From assembly GCF_006265175.1 (NCBI RefSeq), contig NZ_VDCQ01000011.1, positions 113,408 to 177,407 of the forward strand: a DNA stretch of 64,000 nt, in the 5' to 3' direction. A program made the position numbers and the translations under genes. The notes under the pieces are model-generated. The model did not search any database. It saw nothing but the letters and a program-made list of their open reading frames with translations, and had not been told where the DNA came from. How positions within the stretch are numbered: position 1 is the stretch's first letter; every line of letters starts with the position of its first letter. Below are positions 51,519 through 60,170 of the stretch, in pieces. The DNA comes from Paenibacillus hemerocallicola. GTDB taxonomy: Bacteria; Bacillota; Bacilli; Paenibacillales; NBRC-103111.

Positions 51519-54452
51519 ATGCCAATGCTCCGATTTTTGTACCGCAAGATGTGGAACAACCGCTGGATGACGCTGAGCACGCTGCTCGGACTCATTGTCG
51601 CGGTTTCGTTCACGACCAGCATTCCGATGTACTCCGACGGCTCGCTCAAGAGGGTCGTCGCCAATACGCTGCTTGAAAATACGGACGGCTTGCCGCCCGG
51701 CTCGACGCTTATCCGGTATCAGGCGGTCGGCTCCGACAAGGCGGACCTCGAATCGCTGAAAGATGTCGATACGTATATCAAGGAAGATATTCCGAGCCAG
51801 ATCGGGTTTCCGGTCAATACGTACGTCAAGACGTACTCGATAAGAGGCTCTCAAGTAACCCCGGTCGACCCGACGAAAACGGACCCGAGCAAAAGGCGTC
51901 AAATGACGATTTCCTCGTGGAGCGGCTTGGCCGACCATGTCGAGATGTCGAACGGCAATCCGTTCTCCGATCAAGTGAAAAACGGGGTCATCGAAGCGAT
52001 CGTATTCGAGGAGGCGATGTACCGCAACGACTTCCGTGTCGGGGATGAATTCAACTACCCGTTAACGGGAGGACTCGGGATCGCGCCTCTGAAGGTGAAG
52101 GTCGTCGGGACGTTCAAGCCGAAGCAGGAGGACGATCCGTATTGGTATCAAGGCTTCGAAGGTTTGTTGAACAGCTTGATCATAAGCGAAGAAGTTTTTC
52201 AGAACGATTTGCTGCAGCAGAAAAAAATTCCGCTCAACTTGGCGAACTGGTATTACGCCTTCGACTTGAGAGAGATCAAGACAAGCCAATTGTCCGACCT
52301 GTCGCGCAAGCTCGACCGGCTCGACATTACGCTGTATCAGAAGCTGAAGGAAACGAAGATCGATTTTTCGTTTAAAGATATGCTTTCCGAGTTCAAGAAG
52401 CAAAGCTTGCAAATGCAGATGATGCTGTTCACGCTGGCGGCTCCGATGATTGCCATGGTCTTTTACTATATCGTCATGAACGCCCGCCAATCGCTCGATC
52501 GTCAGCGGAGCGATATCGCGGTGCTGCGGAGCCGGGGAGGAAGCACGAGGCAAATCATCTGGGTGTATTTGCTGGAAGGTTTGCTGCTCGGGGGTATCGC
52601 GCTCGTCATCGGACCGATGCTGGGCTGGATGATGGCCAAGGGGATCGGCTCCTCCAACGGCTTCCTCGCCTTCGTGGACCGAAAAGCGGTACCGGTCGGG
52701 GTAACGAAGGAGGCTCTGCTGTACGGCGCCGCCGCGGTAGCTCTCGCTATCGTGGCCAGCGTCGTGCCAGCGGTCTCGTTCGCCAGATCGTCCATCGTCA
52801 GCTACAAGCAGCAATTGGCCCGTTCGGACCGCAAGCCGGTGTGGCAAAGATGGTTTCTCGATATTTTGCTCATCGCCTTGGCCGGGTATGGCTATTATAC
52901 GTTTCAAAACGTTCAGATTTTGGCGGCGAGAACCGGGCTGACGAACGATCAGCTGCAAGTGCATCCTTTGCTGTTCTTCGTTCCGGCGCTATCCATTTTC
53001 GCGCTCGGCCTGTTTTTCCTTAGGCTGTTTCCTTGGCTGCTGAAGCTTGCGAACTGGCTAGGCAAAACGTTTCTGCCCGTGCCGATCTATTTAACGCTCA
53101 CGCAGCTGTCGCGGTCGTCCAAGGCGTATTATCCGCTTATGCTGCTGCTCATTTTGACTTTGGGACTCGGCGTATACAACTCTTCCGCCGCCCGAACGAT
53201 CGATTTGAACTCGACGGAGCGGACGCTGTACCAGTACGGCACCGATGTCATCCTGCAAACCGTATGGGAAGGTTATTCGGAGGCTCCGGCACCTTCGCAA
53301 GGAGGCGGTCAAGGCCAGGGTCAAGGCCAGGGAAGCGGAGGTCAAGGGGGACAGGGAGGTCAGGGAGGCCAAGGAGGCCAAGGCGGTCAAGGAGGCCAAG
53401 GCGGTCAAGGAGGCCAGGGCGGAGGCTCCGGCGGAGGCGAGCAAAACTCGAAGGTATTGTTTATCGAGCCTCCGTTCGAGATGTACCGGACTATGGAAGG
53501 CGTAGAGCATGCCGCACGGGTTCTGCAAACGAAAGGAAATATCGTCGTATCCGGCAAATCGCTGGGCCAAGGTACGGTCATGGGCATCGACAATATCGAT
53601 TTCGCCGAGGTGGCTTGGTTCCGCAACGATTTGTTCCCGGCGAATCCGCGTCAATATTTGAATCTGCTGGGAGCATACGAGCAGTCGGTCATTATCCCGG
53701 AATCGTTCGCGCAGAAGCATCAGCTCAAAGCCGGCGATTTGATCTCGATCGCCATCCAGCAGCAGATGGTCGAATTCGTCGTGGTCGGCATCGTGCCGTA
53801 CTGGCCGTCGCAATATCCGGACCAATCGCCGTTTTTCATCGCCAATCTCGATTACATATTCGATCAGGCTCCGATCACGCCGTACGACGTCTGGCTCAAG
53901 ATGGAACCGGGCGCCAAGCTGGCTCCGATCATCGAGTCGATGCAGGCGAAAGGCATCCAGCTCGTAAGCTACAAGGACGTGCGCAACGAACTGATCACGC
54001 AGAGCAAGCATCCGTCGCGCGGCGGCGTATTCGGCATATTGAGCCTGGGCTTCCTCGTGTCGGTGCTGGTATCTCTGATCGGTTACGTGCTGTACTGGTT
54101 CTTCAACTTGTCGAGCCGGGTCGTTCAATTCGGCGTGCTTCGGGCGATGGGGCTATCGCGCAAGCAGCTTACCGGCATGCTTCTGCTCGAGCAGGCGTTC
54201 ACTGCCGGGCTGTCGATCGCGCTCGGCTTCGGCATAGGCAAGCTGACGAGCGTTCTGTTCCTGCCGTTTCTGCAAACCGCGGAAAACGCGAAGTTGCAAG
54301 TACCGCCTTTCCGAGTCGTGTTCGAAGCGAAGGACATGTATCAGCTGTATGGTGTCGTTGCCTTCATGATGGTAACGGGAGCGACGCTGCTCCTGCTGCA
54401 CATTCGCCGGTTGAGAGTTCATCAAGCGGTCAAGCTGGGGGAGGAGCGGTAA
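51519..54452 (+). CDS. Large ABC permease with two FtsX domains and a Gly/Gln repeat
   Basis: This 977-residue membrane protein is about twice the length of a MacB permease. The first FtsX domain lies at about 305-425 (ARQSLDRQRSDIAVLRSRGG), further membrane segments at about 445-540, and the second FtsX domain at about 835-965 (VVQFGVLRAMGLSRKQLTG). Between them, at residues about 595-640, is a run of GGQ units. A conserved extracytoplasmic domain follows the repeat. One chain with two FtsX domains can replace the usual dimer, matching the presence of two distinct ATPases in the operon. Confidence 0.88.
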   Translation: MPMLRFLYRKMWNNRWMTLSTLLGLIVAVSFTTSIPMYSDGSLKRVVANTLLENTDGLPPGSTLIRYQAVGSDKADLESLKDVDTYIKEDIPSQIGFPVNTYVKTYSIRGSQVTPVDPTKTDPSKRRQMTISSWSGLADHVEMSNGNPFSDQVKNGVIEAIVFEEAMYRNDFRVGDEFNYPLTGGLGIAPLKVKVVGTFKPKQEDDPYWYQGFEGLLNSLIISEEVFQNDLLQQKKIPLNLANWYYAFDLREIKTSQLSDLSRKLDRLDITLYQKLKETKIDFSFKDMLSEFKKQSLQMQMMLFTLAAPMIAMVFYYIVMNARQSLDRQRSDIAVLRSRGGSTRQIIWVYLLEGLLLGGIALVIGPMLGWMMAKGIGSSNGFLAFVDRKAVPVGVTKEALLYGAAAVALAIVASVVPAVSFARSSIVSYKQQLARSDRKPVWQRWFLDILLIALAGYGYYTFQNVQILAARTGLTNDQLQVHPLLFFVPALSIFALGLFFLRLFPWLLKLANWLGKTFLPVPIYLTLTQLSRSSKAYYPLMLLLILTLGLGVYNSSAARTIDLNSTERTLYQYGTDVILQTVWEGYSEAPAPSQGGGQGQGQGQGSGGQGGQGGQGGQGGQGGQGGQGGQGGQGGGSGGGEQNSKVLFIEPPFEMYRTMEGVEHAARVLQTKGNIVVSGKSLGQGTVMGIDNIDFAEVAWFRNDLFPANPRQYLNLLGAYEQSVIIPESFAQKHQLKAGDLISIAIQQQMVEFVVVGIVPYWPSQYPDQSPFFIANLDYIFDQAPITPYDVWLKMEPGAKLAPIIESMQAKGIQLVSYKDVRNELITQSKHPSRGGVFGILSLGFLVSVLVSLIGYVLYWFFNLSSRVVQFGVLRAMGLSRKQLTGMLLLEQAFTAGLSIALGFGIGKLTSVLFLPFLQTAENAKLQVPPFRVVFEAKDMYQLYGVVAFMMVTGATLLLLHIRRLRVHQAVKLGEER
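53301..53438 (+). repeat. Tandem 9-base repeat coding for GGQ units
   Basis: Units of the form GGNCARGGN are repeated about 12 times with small changes (GGAGGCCAA, GGCGGTCAA and similar). They encode the Gly/Gln linker within the permease. Tandem coding repeats of this kind tend to vary in copy number between strains. Confidence 0.9.
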
Positions 54453-54455
54453 CCG

Positions 54456-55349
54456 ATGATTCATTGCGAAGGGCTCGTCAAAATTTACAAAACCGACGAA
54501 ATCGAAGTCGTCGCGCTGCAGGGACTGAACATATCGGTCGAGTCCGGCGAGATGATGGCGATCATAGGCAACAGCGGAAGCGGGAAGTCGACGCTGCTCA
54601 ACATATTGGGCGGCCTCGATCGCCCTTCCGCGGGTCAAGTACGCGTCGGCGAATGGGATTTGCTGAAAATTACCGACGATCAGCTGGTCGAATACAAACG
54701 AAAGACGGTCGGATTCATCTGGCAAAACAATGCGCGAAACTTGCTTCCGTATTTGACGGCGCTGGAAAATGTGGAAATGCCGATGATGCTGAACGGAAAA
54801 GTGGACCGGGAATATGCCAAGCAGCTGCTCGAGTGGGTAGGATTGAAGGAACGTCTCCACAACAAGCTGTATCAGCTGTCAGGCGGCGAGCAGCAGCGCG
54901 TGGCGATCGCCATCTCGCTTTCCAACAGGCCTTCGCTGTTGCTGGCCGACGAACCGACAGGCTCCGTCGACACGCAGACGTCGGATCTGATCATGAATAT
55001 TTTCCGCAGGCTGACGAAGGAGCTCGGGGTAACGATCGTGATCGTTACGCATGACCTGACGCTTGCCGGCAAGGTCGACCGGGTCGTAGCCATTCGGGAC
55101 GGATTGACGAGCACGGAGTTCGTGAAGCGGAATCCGAATCTCGGCGCGGAAGGGGAAGAAGGCGACGAATCCGGTAAAGGCATCAAGGAAGGCCACGAGG
55201 AATACGTCGTACTGGACCGGGCGGGACGCTTGCAAATCCCCAAAGAGTTTTTGCAGGCGCTTGACATAACGAATAAGGCAACGATGGAATTCGACGGCAA
55301 GACGATTACGATCAAATCGCCAAATCAATTGGGGGGGAACAAGAAGTGA
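54456..55349 (+). CDS. ABC transporter ATP-binding protein with C-terminal AbrB-like domain
   Basis: The first 225 residues are an ATPase: Walker A GNSGSGKST at 38-46, signature LSGGEQQRV, Walker B LLLADEPTGSVD; the Q-loop reads GFIWQNN. A charged linker at 226-247 leads to a 40-residue domain at about 248-288. There EEYVVLDRAGRLQIPKE, then LQALDI and a closing beta strand, match the swapped-hairpin pattern of AbrB/SpoVT proteins. This fusion is unusual for a transporter ATPase. It follows the permease gene by 3 bases and overlaps the binding-protein gene by 4 bases (GTGA). Confidence 0.87.
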   Translation: MIHCEGLVKIYKTDEIEVVALQGLNISVESGEMMAIIGNSGSGKSTLLNILGGLDRPSAGQVRVGEWDLLKITDDQLVEYKRKTVGFIWQNNARNLLPYLTALENVEMPMMLNGKVDREYAKQLLEWVGLKERLHNKLYQLSGGEQQRVAIAISLSNRPSLLLADEPTGSVDTQTSDLIMNIFRRLTKELGVTIVIVTHDLTLAGKVDRVVAIRDGLTSTEFVKRNPNLGAEGEEGDESGKGIKEGHEEYVVLDRAGRLQIPKEFLQALDITNKATMEFDGKTITIKSPNQLGGNKK

Positions 55350-56872
55350 ATACAGCAAAACCGAAGTGGCTCAAAACCGTAGCCAGCCTGACCATGATAG
55401 CTACATTGACCGTGCCGATATTGGCAGCATGTAATAAAGGAAGCGGAGCGGACGACAAGACGGAGCGGGTACTCCGCATCGCTACGCAATATTATGGAGA
55501 GGAAGACGAGTATTTCCGCCAGCAGTTCACGGAAATTTTCGAGTACAACAATCCGAATATCAAAATCGAGATCGTCTCGGCGATGAATCCGGATCAATAC
55601 CGGTACGGCGGAAGACCGGAAGGGGAGAAGCGGGAAGATCCGAACGAGAAAATGAAGGAGATCATCAACGGGCCCAATCCGCCGGACGTGATCCTGATGA
55701 ATTACGATCAGCTTCCCGATTTGATCTCGGGCAACATGCTCAAGCAGCTGGATACGGATATTACGAAGGATAAATTCGATTTGTCCGATGTCGTTCCGGC
55801 CGTAATCGACGGCATCAAATCGCTCGGCGACGGCAAGCTGTTCGCACTGGCCCCCACGTTCTCTTCGCAGGTGCTGCTGTATAACAAAAAACCGTTCGAC
55901 GACGCCGGCGTACAGTACCCGAAGGACGGCATGACGTGGGACGAAATGTTCGATCTGGCGCGTCGGGTCTCCAAGGGCGAAGGCGAGAACCGGGTGTACG
56001 GCTTCTCGTTCAACCAGTACAGCTACGGCTCGAAAGAAAATTTGTTCTATGAAATGGGTACGTACTCGGCGCCGCTGCAGCTGCGCATGTTCAGCGACAA
56101 TGCCGAGAAGATGACGGTCGACTCCGATGGCTGGGAAAAGGTATGGAATACGATGATCCAGCTGAGCAAGGAGAAAATTTTCCCCGAGCCGGTCGATTAC
56201 AGCAAGATGGATGCGGTGAGACGGGCCGCCATGGACAGCGGGGAATACAACCCGTTCCAGAACAATACGTTCATGAACGGCAAGCTGGCGATGACGATCG
56301 GTCAGCAATACTCGATCAACGAACTCATTCGCGCCAATAAGAGCGCGGCCAGCATCAAAGGCTACACGCCGATCGATTGGGACATCGTTACGATGCCGAC
56401 TCATCCGGAGGCGAAGGATGTGGGCGGCAACGTTTATTTGAACGGCTTGATGGGCATTAATGCCAAGGCGCAAAACCCTGCCGATGCCTGGAAGTTCATC
56501 AAATTCATCAACGGCGAGGATTGGGCAAGGCTGAAATCGAAGAGCGTCAATCAGCTCGTTTCCCGCGCCAAATATATTCAACCTCGCGAAGGCATGCAGT
56601 ATAACATCAAGGCGTTTTATTCGCTCAAGCCGGTTCCGATGGAAAACGAAATGAGCAAGCTGTACCGCCAATACCAGAACATCGGGCAAGTCAACTCGAT
56701 GGGGATGCAATATTTCAAGAAAGCGATAGAGGGTACGTCTACGGTACGCGAGGCGCTGAAGGAATGGCAAACAGCAGGCGACGCGGCGCTGAAGCAGATG
56801 AAGGAAAATCCGGACGCGCCGATCAACGTTATGCCGGGCGGCGGCAAAACGATGGCAATACCTATGGGCTAA
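55346..56872 (+). CDS. Extracellular solute-binding lipoprotein (family 1) in an export-type operon
   Basis: This 508-residue lipoprotein has lipobox ILAAC with C29 and a family-1 binding fold (LLYNKKPFDDAGVQYPKDG, MTWDEMFDLARRV, AWKFIKFINGEDW). The start is GTG 55346, preceded by GGGGGGAACAAGAA and overlapping the ATPase stop. A sugar-type binding protein at the end of a MacB/FtsX-type operon is unexpected: such permeases do not normally use family-1 binding proteins. It may be a sensor or a recruited ligand-binding subunit. Confidence 0.9.
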   Translation: MNTAKPKWLKTVASLTMIATLTVPILAACNKGSGADDKTERVLRIATQYYGEEDEYFRQQFTEIFEYNNPNIKIEIVSAMNPDQYRYGGRPEGEKREDPNEKMKEIINGPNPPDVILMNYDQLPDLISGNMLKQLDTDITKDKFDLSDVVPAVIDGIKSLGDGKLFALAPTFSSQVLLYNKKPFDDAGVQYPKDGMTWDEMFDLARRVSKGEGENRVYGFSFNQYSYGSKENLFYEMGTYSAPLQLRMFSDNAEKMTVDSDGWEKVWNTMIQLSKEKIFPEPVDYSKMDAVRRAAMDSGEYNPFQNNTFMNGKLAMTIGQQYSINELIRANKSAASIKGYTPIDWDIVTMPTHPEAKDVGGNVYLNGLMGINAKAQNPADAWKFIKFINGEDWARLKSKSVNQLVSRAKYIQPREGMQYNIKAFYSLKPVPMENEMSKLYRQYQNIGQVNSMGMQYFKKAIEGTSTVREALKEWQTAGDAALKQMKENPDAPINVMPGGGKTMAIPMG

Positions 56873-56965
56873 ATTCGTGTTGCAGACAGCCGGGTCGCGA
56901 TTATGCGGGCCGGCTTTCGGCATTGCTGCGGAAATCCGAATTGTCCCATGCGGCTGAACGATTCA

Positions 56966-56974
56966 TGCTATAAT
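56966..56974 (+). promoter_or_regulatory. Extended -10 promoter of the PgpA gene
   Basis: TGCTATAAT at 56966-56974 is an extended -10 box with no clear -35 box, 32 bases before the start codon. Confidence 0.5.
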
Positions 56975-57006
56975 GGGATATACATGACAGGAAAGGTGAG
57001 ATTTCC

Positions 57007-57561
57007 GTGCGAAAACGGGTTCATAGCAAAGAGGTCAAGGAAGCCGCTCTGCGCAAGCTTGCGGAACGCGGCGTACAATTGGAAGATATCGCGCTGATCG
57101 TTTACGAAATGCAATCTCCTTACAATATAGGATTGAAGATGGAGTCGTGCCTGGACAGCGTACGCGCGGTGCTGGAGAAGCGCGAGATTCAGCACGCCGT
57201 CTTGGTAGGGATCGAGCTGGATCAGCTGGCGGAGAAGAAGTTGCTTTCCGAGCCGCTGCAATCGATCGTGGAGACGGACGAAGGGCTGTTCGGCTGCGAC
57301 GAGACGCTTGCGCTCGGCTCCGTTTTCGGCTATGGCAGTATCGCGGTTACGACGTTCGGTCATCTGGATAAGCATAAAATAGGCATCATCCAACGTCTCG
57401 ATACGAAGGTAGGCAAAAACGTGCACACGTTTCTGGACGACTTGGTCGCAAGCATCGCGGCTTCCGCCGCAAGCCGGATCGCGCATCGATTGCGCGATGA
57501 GGAGGAACGGTCGGAGGAGGAAGGGAGAACCCCTTTGCTGCCGGAAGAAAACGCAGGCTGA
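57007..57561 (+). CDS. pgpA: Phosphatidylglycerophosphatase A family protein
   Basis: This 184-residue protein matches the PgpA family of Firmicutes, which dephosphorylates phosphatidylglycerophosphate in phospholipid synthesis, or acts on a related lipid phosphate. Landmarks are LAERGVQLEDIALIVYEMQ, the ETDEGLFGCDETLALGSVFGYGSIAVTTFG block, and HTFLDDLVASIAASAASRI. The start is GTG 57007 after GAAAGGTGAG. It stands alone between a possible terminator and the hairpin at 57588. Confidence 0.85.
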   Translation: MRKRVHSKEVKEAALRKLAERGVQLEDIALIVYEMQSPYNIGLKMESCLDSVRAVLEKREIQHAVLVGIELDQLAEKKLLSEPLQSIVETDEGLFGCDETLALGSVFGYGSIAVTTFGHLDKHKIGIIQRLDTKVGKNVHTFLDDLVASIAASAASRIAHRLRDEEERSEEEGRTPLLPEENAG

Positions 57562-57587
57562 TTCTGAAATAATAGCAGATCCTATAC

Positions 57588-57615
57588 AATCCCCGGAGAT
57601 GTTCGGGGATTTTTT
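57588..57615 (+). terminator. Terminator after pgpA
   Basis: AATCCCCG at 57588-57595 pairs with CGGGGATT at 57604-57611, followed by a T run. Confidence 0.85.
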
Positions 57616-57707
57616 CTCGTCGTTTTGGGCGGAAGCCCGTAAAAAAATCGGCAAGTTGGGATATGCTATTAAAAGAAGAACATAAAGGAAAGGAACGATC
57701 GAACCTC

Positions 57708-57872
57708 ATGAGATGGGTATATTGGGTCAAACTGTATGAGAGCAAATTCCAAGCGGGCTGCCTGGCCAAGCGCATGGAGGAGGACTGGTGGATCTACGGT
57801 TACGAGTGCCCGCAATCCGTGGAGGTGTACCGGTCCAGGAAGGGGCGCTTCGGAGTCCGGTACCAGCTTTAA
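57708..57872 (+). CDS. Small protein of unknown function, 54 residues
   Basis: The product begins MRWVYWVKLYESKFQAG and contains WWIYGYECP and VEVYRSRKGRFGV, a Trp/Tyr-rich compact sequence that does not look random. I do not know its function. AAAGGAAAGGAA lies 12-14 bases before ATG 57708; an in-frame ATG at 57663 has no site. It lies between the pgpA terminator and the tRNA promoter. Confidence 0.55.
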   Translation: MRWVYWVKLYESKFQAGCLAKRMEEDWWIYGYECPQSVEVYRSRKGRFGVRYQL

Positions 57873-57900
57873 CCGGAGCAATAAAATAATTAAATATTTG

Positions 57901-57930
57901 TTGACATCCTAATCGGATATGGTGTATATT
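57901..57930 (+). promoter_or_regulatory. Promoter of the tRNA cluster
   Basis: TTGACA at 57901-57906 and TATATT at 57925-57930 are 18 bases apart, 41 bases before the first tRNA. Confidence 0.65.
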
Positions 57931-57970
57931 TATTTTTGTCGCTGTTCACAAAGGACGGTTTTTCCAACGA

Positions 57971-58044
<74 letters not shown>

Positions 58045-58062
58045 TAAGTTTTTCCCGAATAA

Positions 58063-58136
58063 GGGCCCTTAGCTCAGTTGGTTAGAGCGGTCGGCTCATA
58101 ACCGATTGGTCGGGGGTTCGAGTCCCTCAGGGCCCA
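58063..58136 (+). tRNA. tRNA with CAU anticodon, probably Ile2
   Basis: A cloverleaf of 74 bases with acceptor GGGCCCT/AGGGCCC and anticodon CAT in CTCATAA. The overall sequence resembles bacterial Ile2 tRNAs, in which C34 is changed to lysidine, more than elongator Met tRNAs. Elongator Met cannot be excluded. CCA is not encoded. Confidence 0.8.
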
Positions 58137-58177
58137 TCATCAATCTGTTTCCTAGATTGATAGATTGTACAAGTTAT

Positions 58178-58260
58178 GCCGGGGTGGCGGAATGGCAGAC
58201 GCACAGGACTTAAAATCCTGCGGGGGCGACCCCGTACCGGTTCGAGTCCGGTCCTCGGCA
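58178..58260 (+). tRNA. tRNA-Leu (UAA)
   Basis: A class II tRNA of 83 bases with acceptor GCCGGGG/CCTCGGC, anticodon TAA in CTTAAAA, and a long variable arm CGGGGGCGACCCCG. CCA is not encoded. Confidence 0.93.
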
Positions 58261-58403
58261 GTACAGCGCTGGATCACAGCCCATTTTCAAGCGAATCCTG
58301 TGAAGCGGTTTGACATGTTGAAGTCGTCTCCACACACGCAGGATTCAGCGAGAAAGCAATCACACACCTCTTTGGCTAGTATATGGCTGAGGAGGTTTTT
58401 ATT

Positions 58404-58955
58404 TTGGCTATGAAGGGGGATGTTCTCTTGGAGTTCCGGACCGAGCGATTAATCATACGAGACTTCATCGATACCGACTGTCAGTCTGTTCATGCTTATG
58501 CATCGAACTCTTTGGTCACCAAGTATATGATCTGGGGCCCTAACACGGAGGAGCAGACGCGAGCCTTCATTCAACGATCCATTGAGATGCAGAATCAATT
58601 ACCGCGCGTCGATTTCGAATTGGCCGTAACGCTTCGAGCGGGAGGCGGCTTAATCGGCGGTGTCGGGATCCACGTATCGGATCTGCAGGGAGAAATCGGC
58701 TATTGCCTTAACCCCGATTATTGGGGGAGAGGGTACGCCTCGGAAGCCGCCATGGAAATGATTCGTTTCGGGTTCAGGGAGCTGGGATTGCATCGCATAT
58801 ATGCAACTTGTCGTCCCGAAAATGACGGCTCGTCAGGAGTTATGAAAAAGATTGGAATGACGTACGAAGGACGCCTCCGAGAGCATATGTTTCATAAAGG
58901 GAAGTGGCATGATTCTTTGCAATACTCGATTTTGGAGCATGAATCGATTGAATAG
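58404..58955 (+). CDS. GNAT acetyltransferase, RimJ/RimL type
   Basis: This 183-residue enzyme transfers an acetyl group from acetyl-CoA to an unknown amine. LEFRTERLIIRDF at the start, GYCLNPDYWGRGYASEA as the CoA loop, and GLHRIYATCRPENDGSSGVMKKIGM are typical of the RimJ/RimL group. I chose TTG 58404, 7 bases after GGAGGT; ATG 58383 precedes that site. The sequence is less GC-rich than the regions to the left. Confidence 0.85.
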   Translation: MAMKGDVLLEFRTERLIIRDFIDTDCQSVHAYASNSLVTKYMIWGPNTEEQTRAFIQRSIEMQNQLPRVDFELAVTLRAGGGLIGGVGIHVSDLQGEIGYCLNPDYWGRGYASEAAMEMIRFGFRELGLHRIYATCRPENDGSSGVMKKIGMTYEGRLREHMFHKGKWHDSLQYSILEHESIE

Positions 58956-58998
58956 CCATTTTCTCGTTCCCGGATCAGCTTATATATGACGAGTCAGG

Positions 58999-59523
58999 TT
59001 AAAAGGGATATACTTTATATTCTCCGTTGTTCGAAGAGAATCTTAAAATATTTCCATCTTCAGGCATACCTTCGAAATAAGCGCCAATACAACCGGTCGT
59101 ACACCTGTGGCCGGATAGGAAAATGTTTAAATCCCTTCCGCCATATTCATTCTCAAGTTCGCGCATAAATCCAAAAACTCTTTTCATGTAGACACGGATT
59201 TCTTCAACGCCTTTATAGACACTGGAATCCGGAACGACTCCGGTCATTCTTACTTCGGCTTTCTTCAGGCCGTCAGCTTCGCCCAGATCAAAAACATCAA
59301 GTCTAATATCCATTATTGCTTTTTTACCCGTTGCGATCTCTGCTGTTTGCATTGCTCTTTCTTGTGGTGAGGAAAATACATGATCAAATTTTATAGGTTT
59401 GAGGTCGTCTCTTAAAGATTCGGCTTGTTTTATCCCATTTTCGTTTAACGGCAATCCCAGTCTGCCTTGAAGTCTTCCTTCTTTGTTTAAATCCGTTTGT
59501 CCGTGTCGAATTACGTAAATCAA
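58999..59523 (-). CDS. Histidine phosphatase family protein
   Basis: This 174-residue protein belongs to the phosphoglycerate-mutase-like phosphatases. The catalytic motif is IRHGQT with H7; the typical FSSPQERAMQTAEI and the second histidine in LSGHRCTTG are present. The start is TTG 59523, after GAGGAGG. The substrate is unknown. It converges with the acetyltransferase gene and lies in a stretch of lower GC content. Confidence 0.87.
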   Translation of the reverse strand: MIYVIRHGQTDLNKEGRLQGRLGLPLNENGIKQAESLRDDLKPIKFDHVFSSPQERAMQTAEIATGKKAIMDIRLDVFDLGEADGLKKAEVRMTGVVPDSSVYKGVEEIRVYMKRVFGFMRELENEYGGRDLNIFLSGHRCTTGCIGAYFEGMPEDGNILRFSSNNGEYKVYPF

Positions 59524-59593
59524 TGCATGCCCTCCTCATTGTGCAAATCTTCTTTTTCTGCGGCAATCCTGCCAGTCTTTTCAGTCCTAACAA

Positions 59594-60016
59594 TTATAGA
59601 AGCTTGCGAAAATAGACGGCCGACTCCTGGTATCCGAGTCCTTTATAAAATGTTGCCGCTCTACGGGTTGCCAGCGCAATGAGTTGCGATTTGCGGAGTC
59701 TTGTCCATTCTTCGAAACAGTCCATAAGCTGTTTCCCGATTCCCTGATTTCGATAAGTCTCGTCGACCATGATTTCTTCTAACCACGATACACGGCCATT
59801 CGCATATAAAGTATAATGATCGAAACCCAAGCAATATCCAATCAATTTGCTATCATGCAGGGCAACTCTTAAGAACGCGGCTTCATCGGATAAGAGCTGA
59901 CTCATGCTTTCCTGGAATTGTACTTTATCGGGTTCAAAAGATGTAGAAAACTGCTCGACTAATCTGAATAAATCGTCAAGCTCGTGCGCTTGGATCGGTC
60001 TGATGCATGTTTGCAT
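59594..60016 (-). CDS. GNAT acetyltransferase
   Basis: This 140-residue protein has an N-terminal IRPIQAHELDDLF, the CoA loop VDETYRNQGIGKQLM, and FYKGLGYQES near the end, all usual for GNAT N-acetyltransferases. CAGGAG precedes the ATG at 60016. Its substrate is unknown. Confidence 0.85.
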   Translation of the reverse strand: MQTCIRPIQAHELDDLFRLVEQFSTSFEPDKVQFQESMSQLLSDEAAFLRVALHDSKLIGYCLGFDHYTLYANGRVSWLEEIMVDETYRNQGIGKQLMDCFEEWTRLRKSQLIALATRRAATFYKGLGYQESAVYFRKLL

Positions 60017-60170
60017 TTCGGGCTCCTGTCTGAGCTTATTTTACTTAAACTTTCAGCATGATCACGACGATGGGAAACTGTATGGCACAATGTTATTTGG
60101 CTAGCATTACTTCCTCATTCGAATTCAAAGGATCGGTTCTCGGTCAGGGGCCAATTCAGGTCTTATTTGG

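Noticed and set aside
58261..58403. Search for an attachment-site repeat of the tRNA-Leu 3' end
   Set aside because: I did not find the last bases of the tRNA repeated downstream in the window, and no integrase gene is present.
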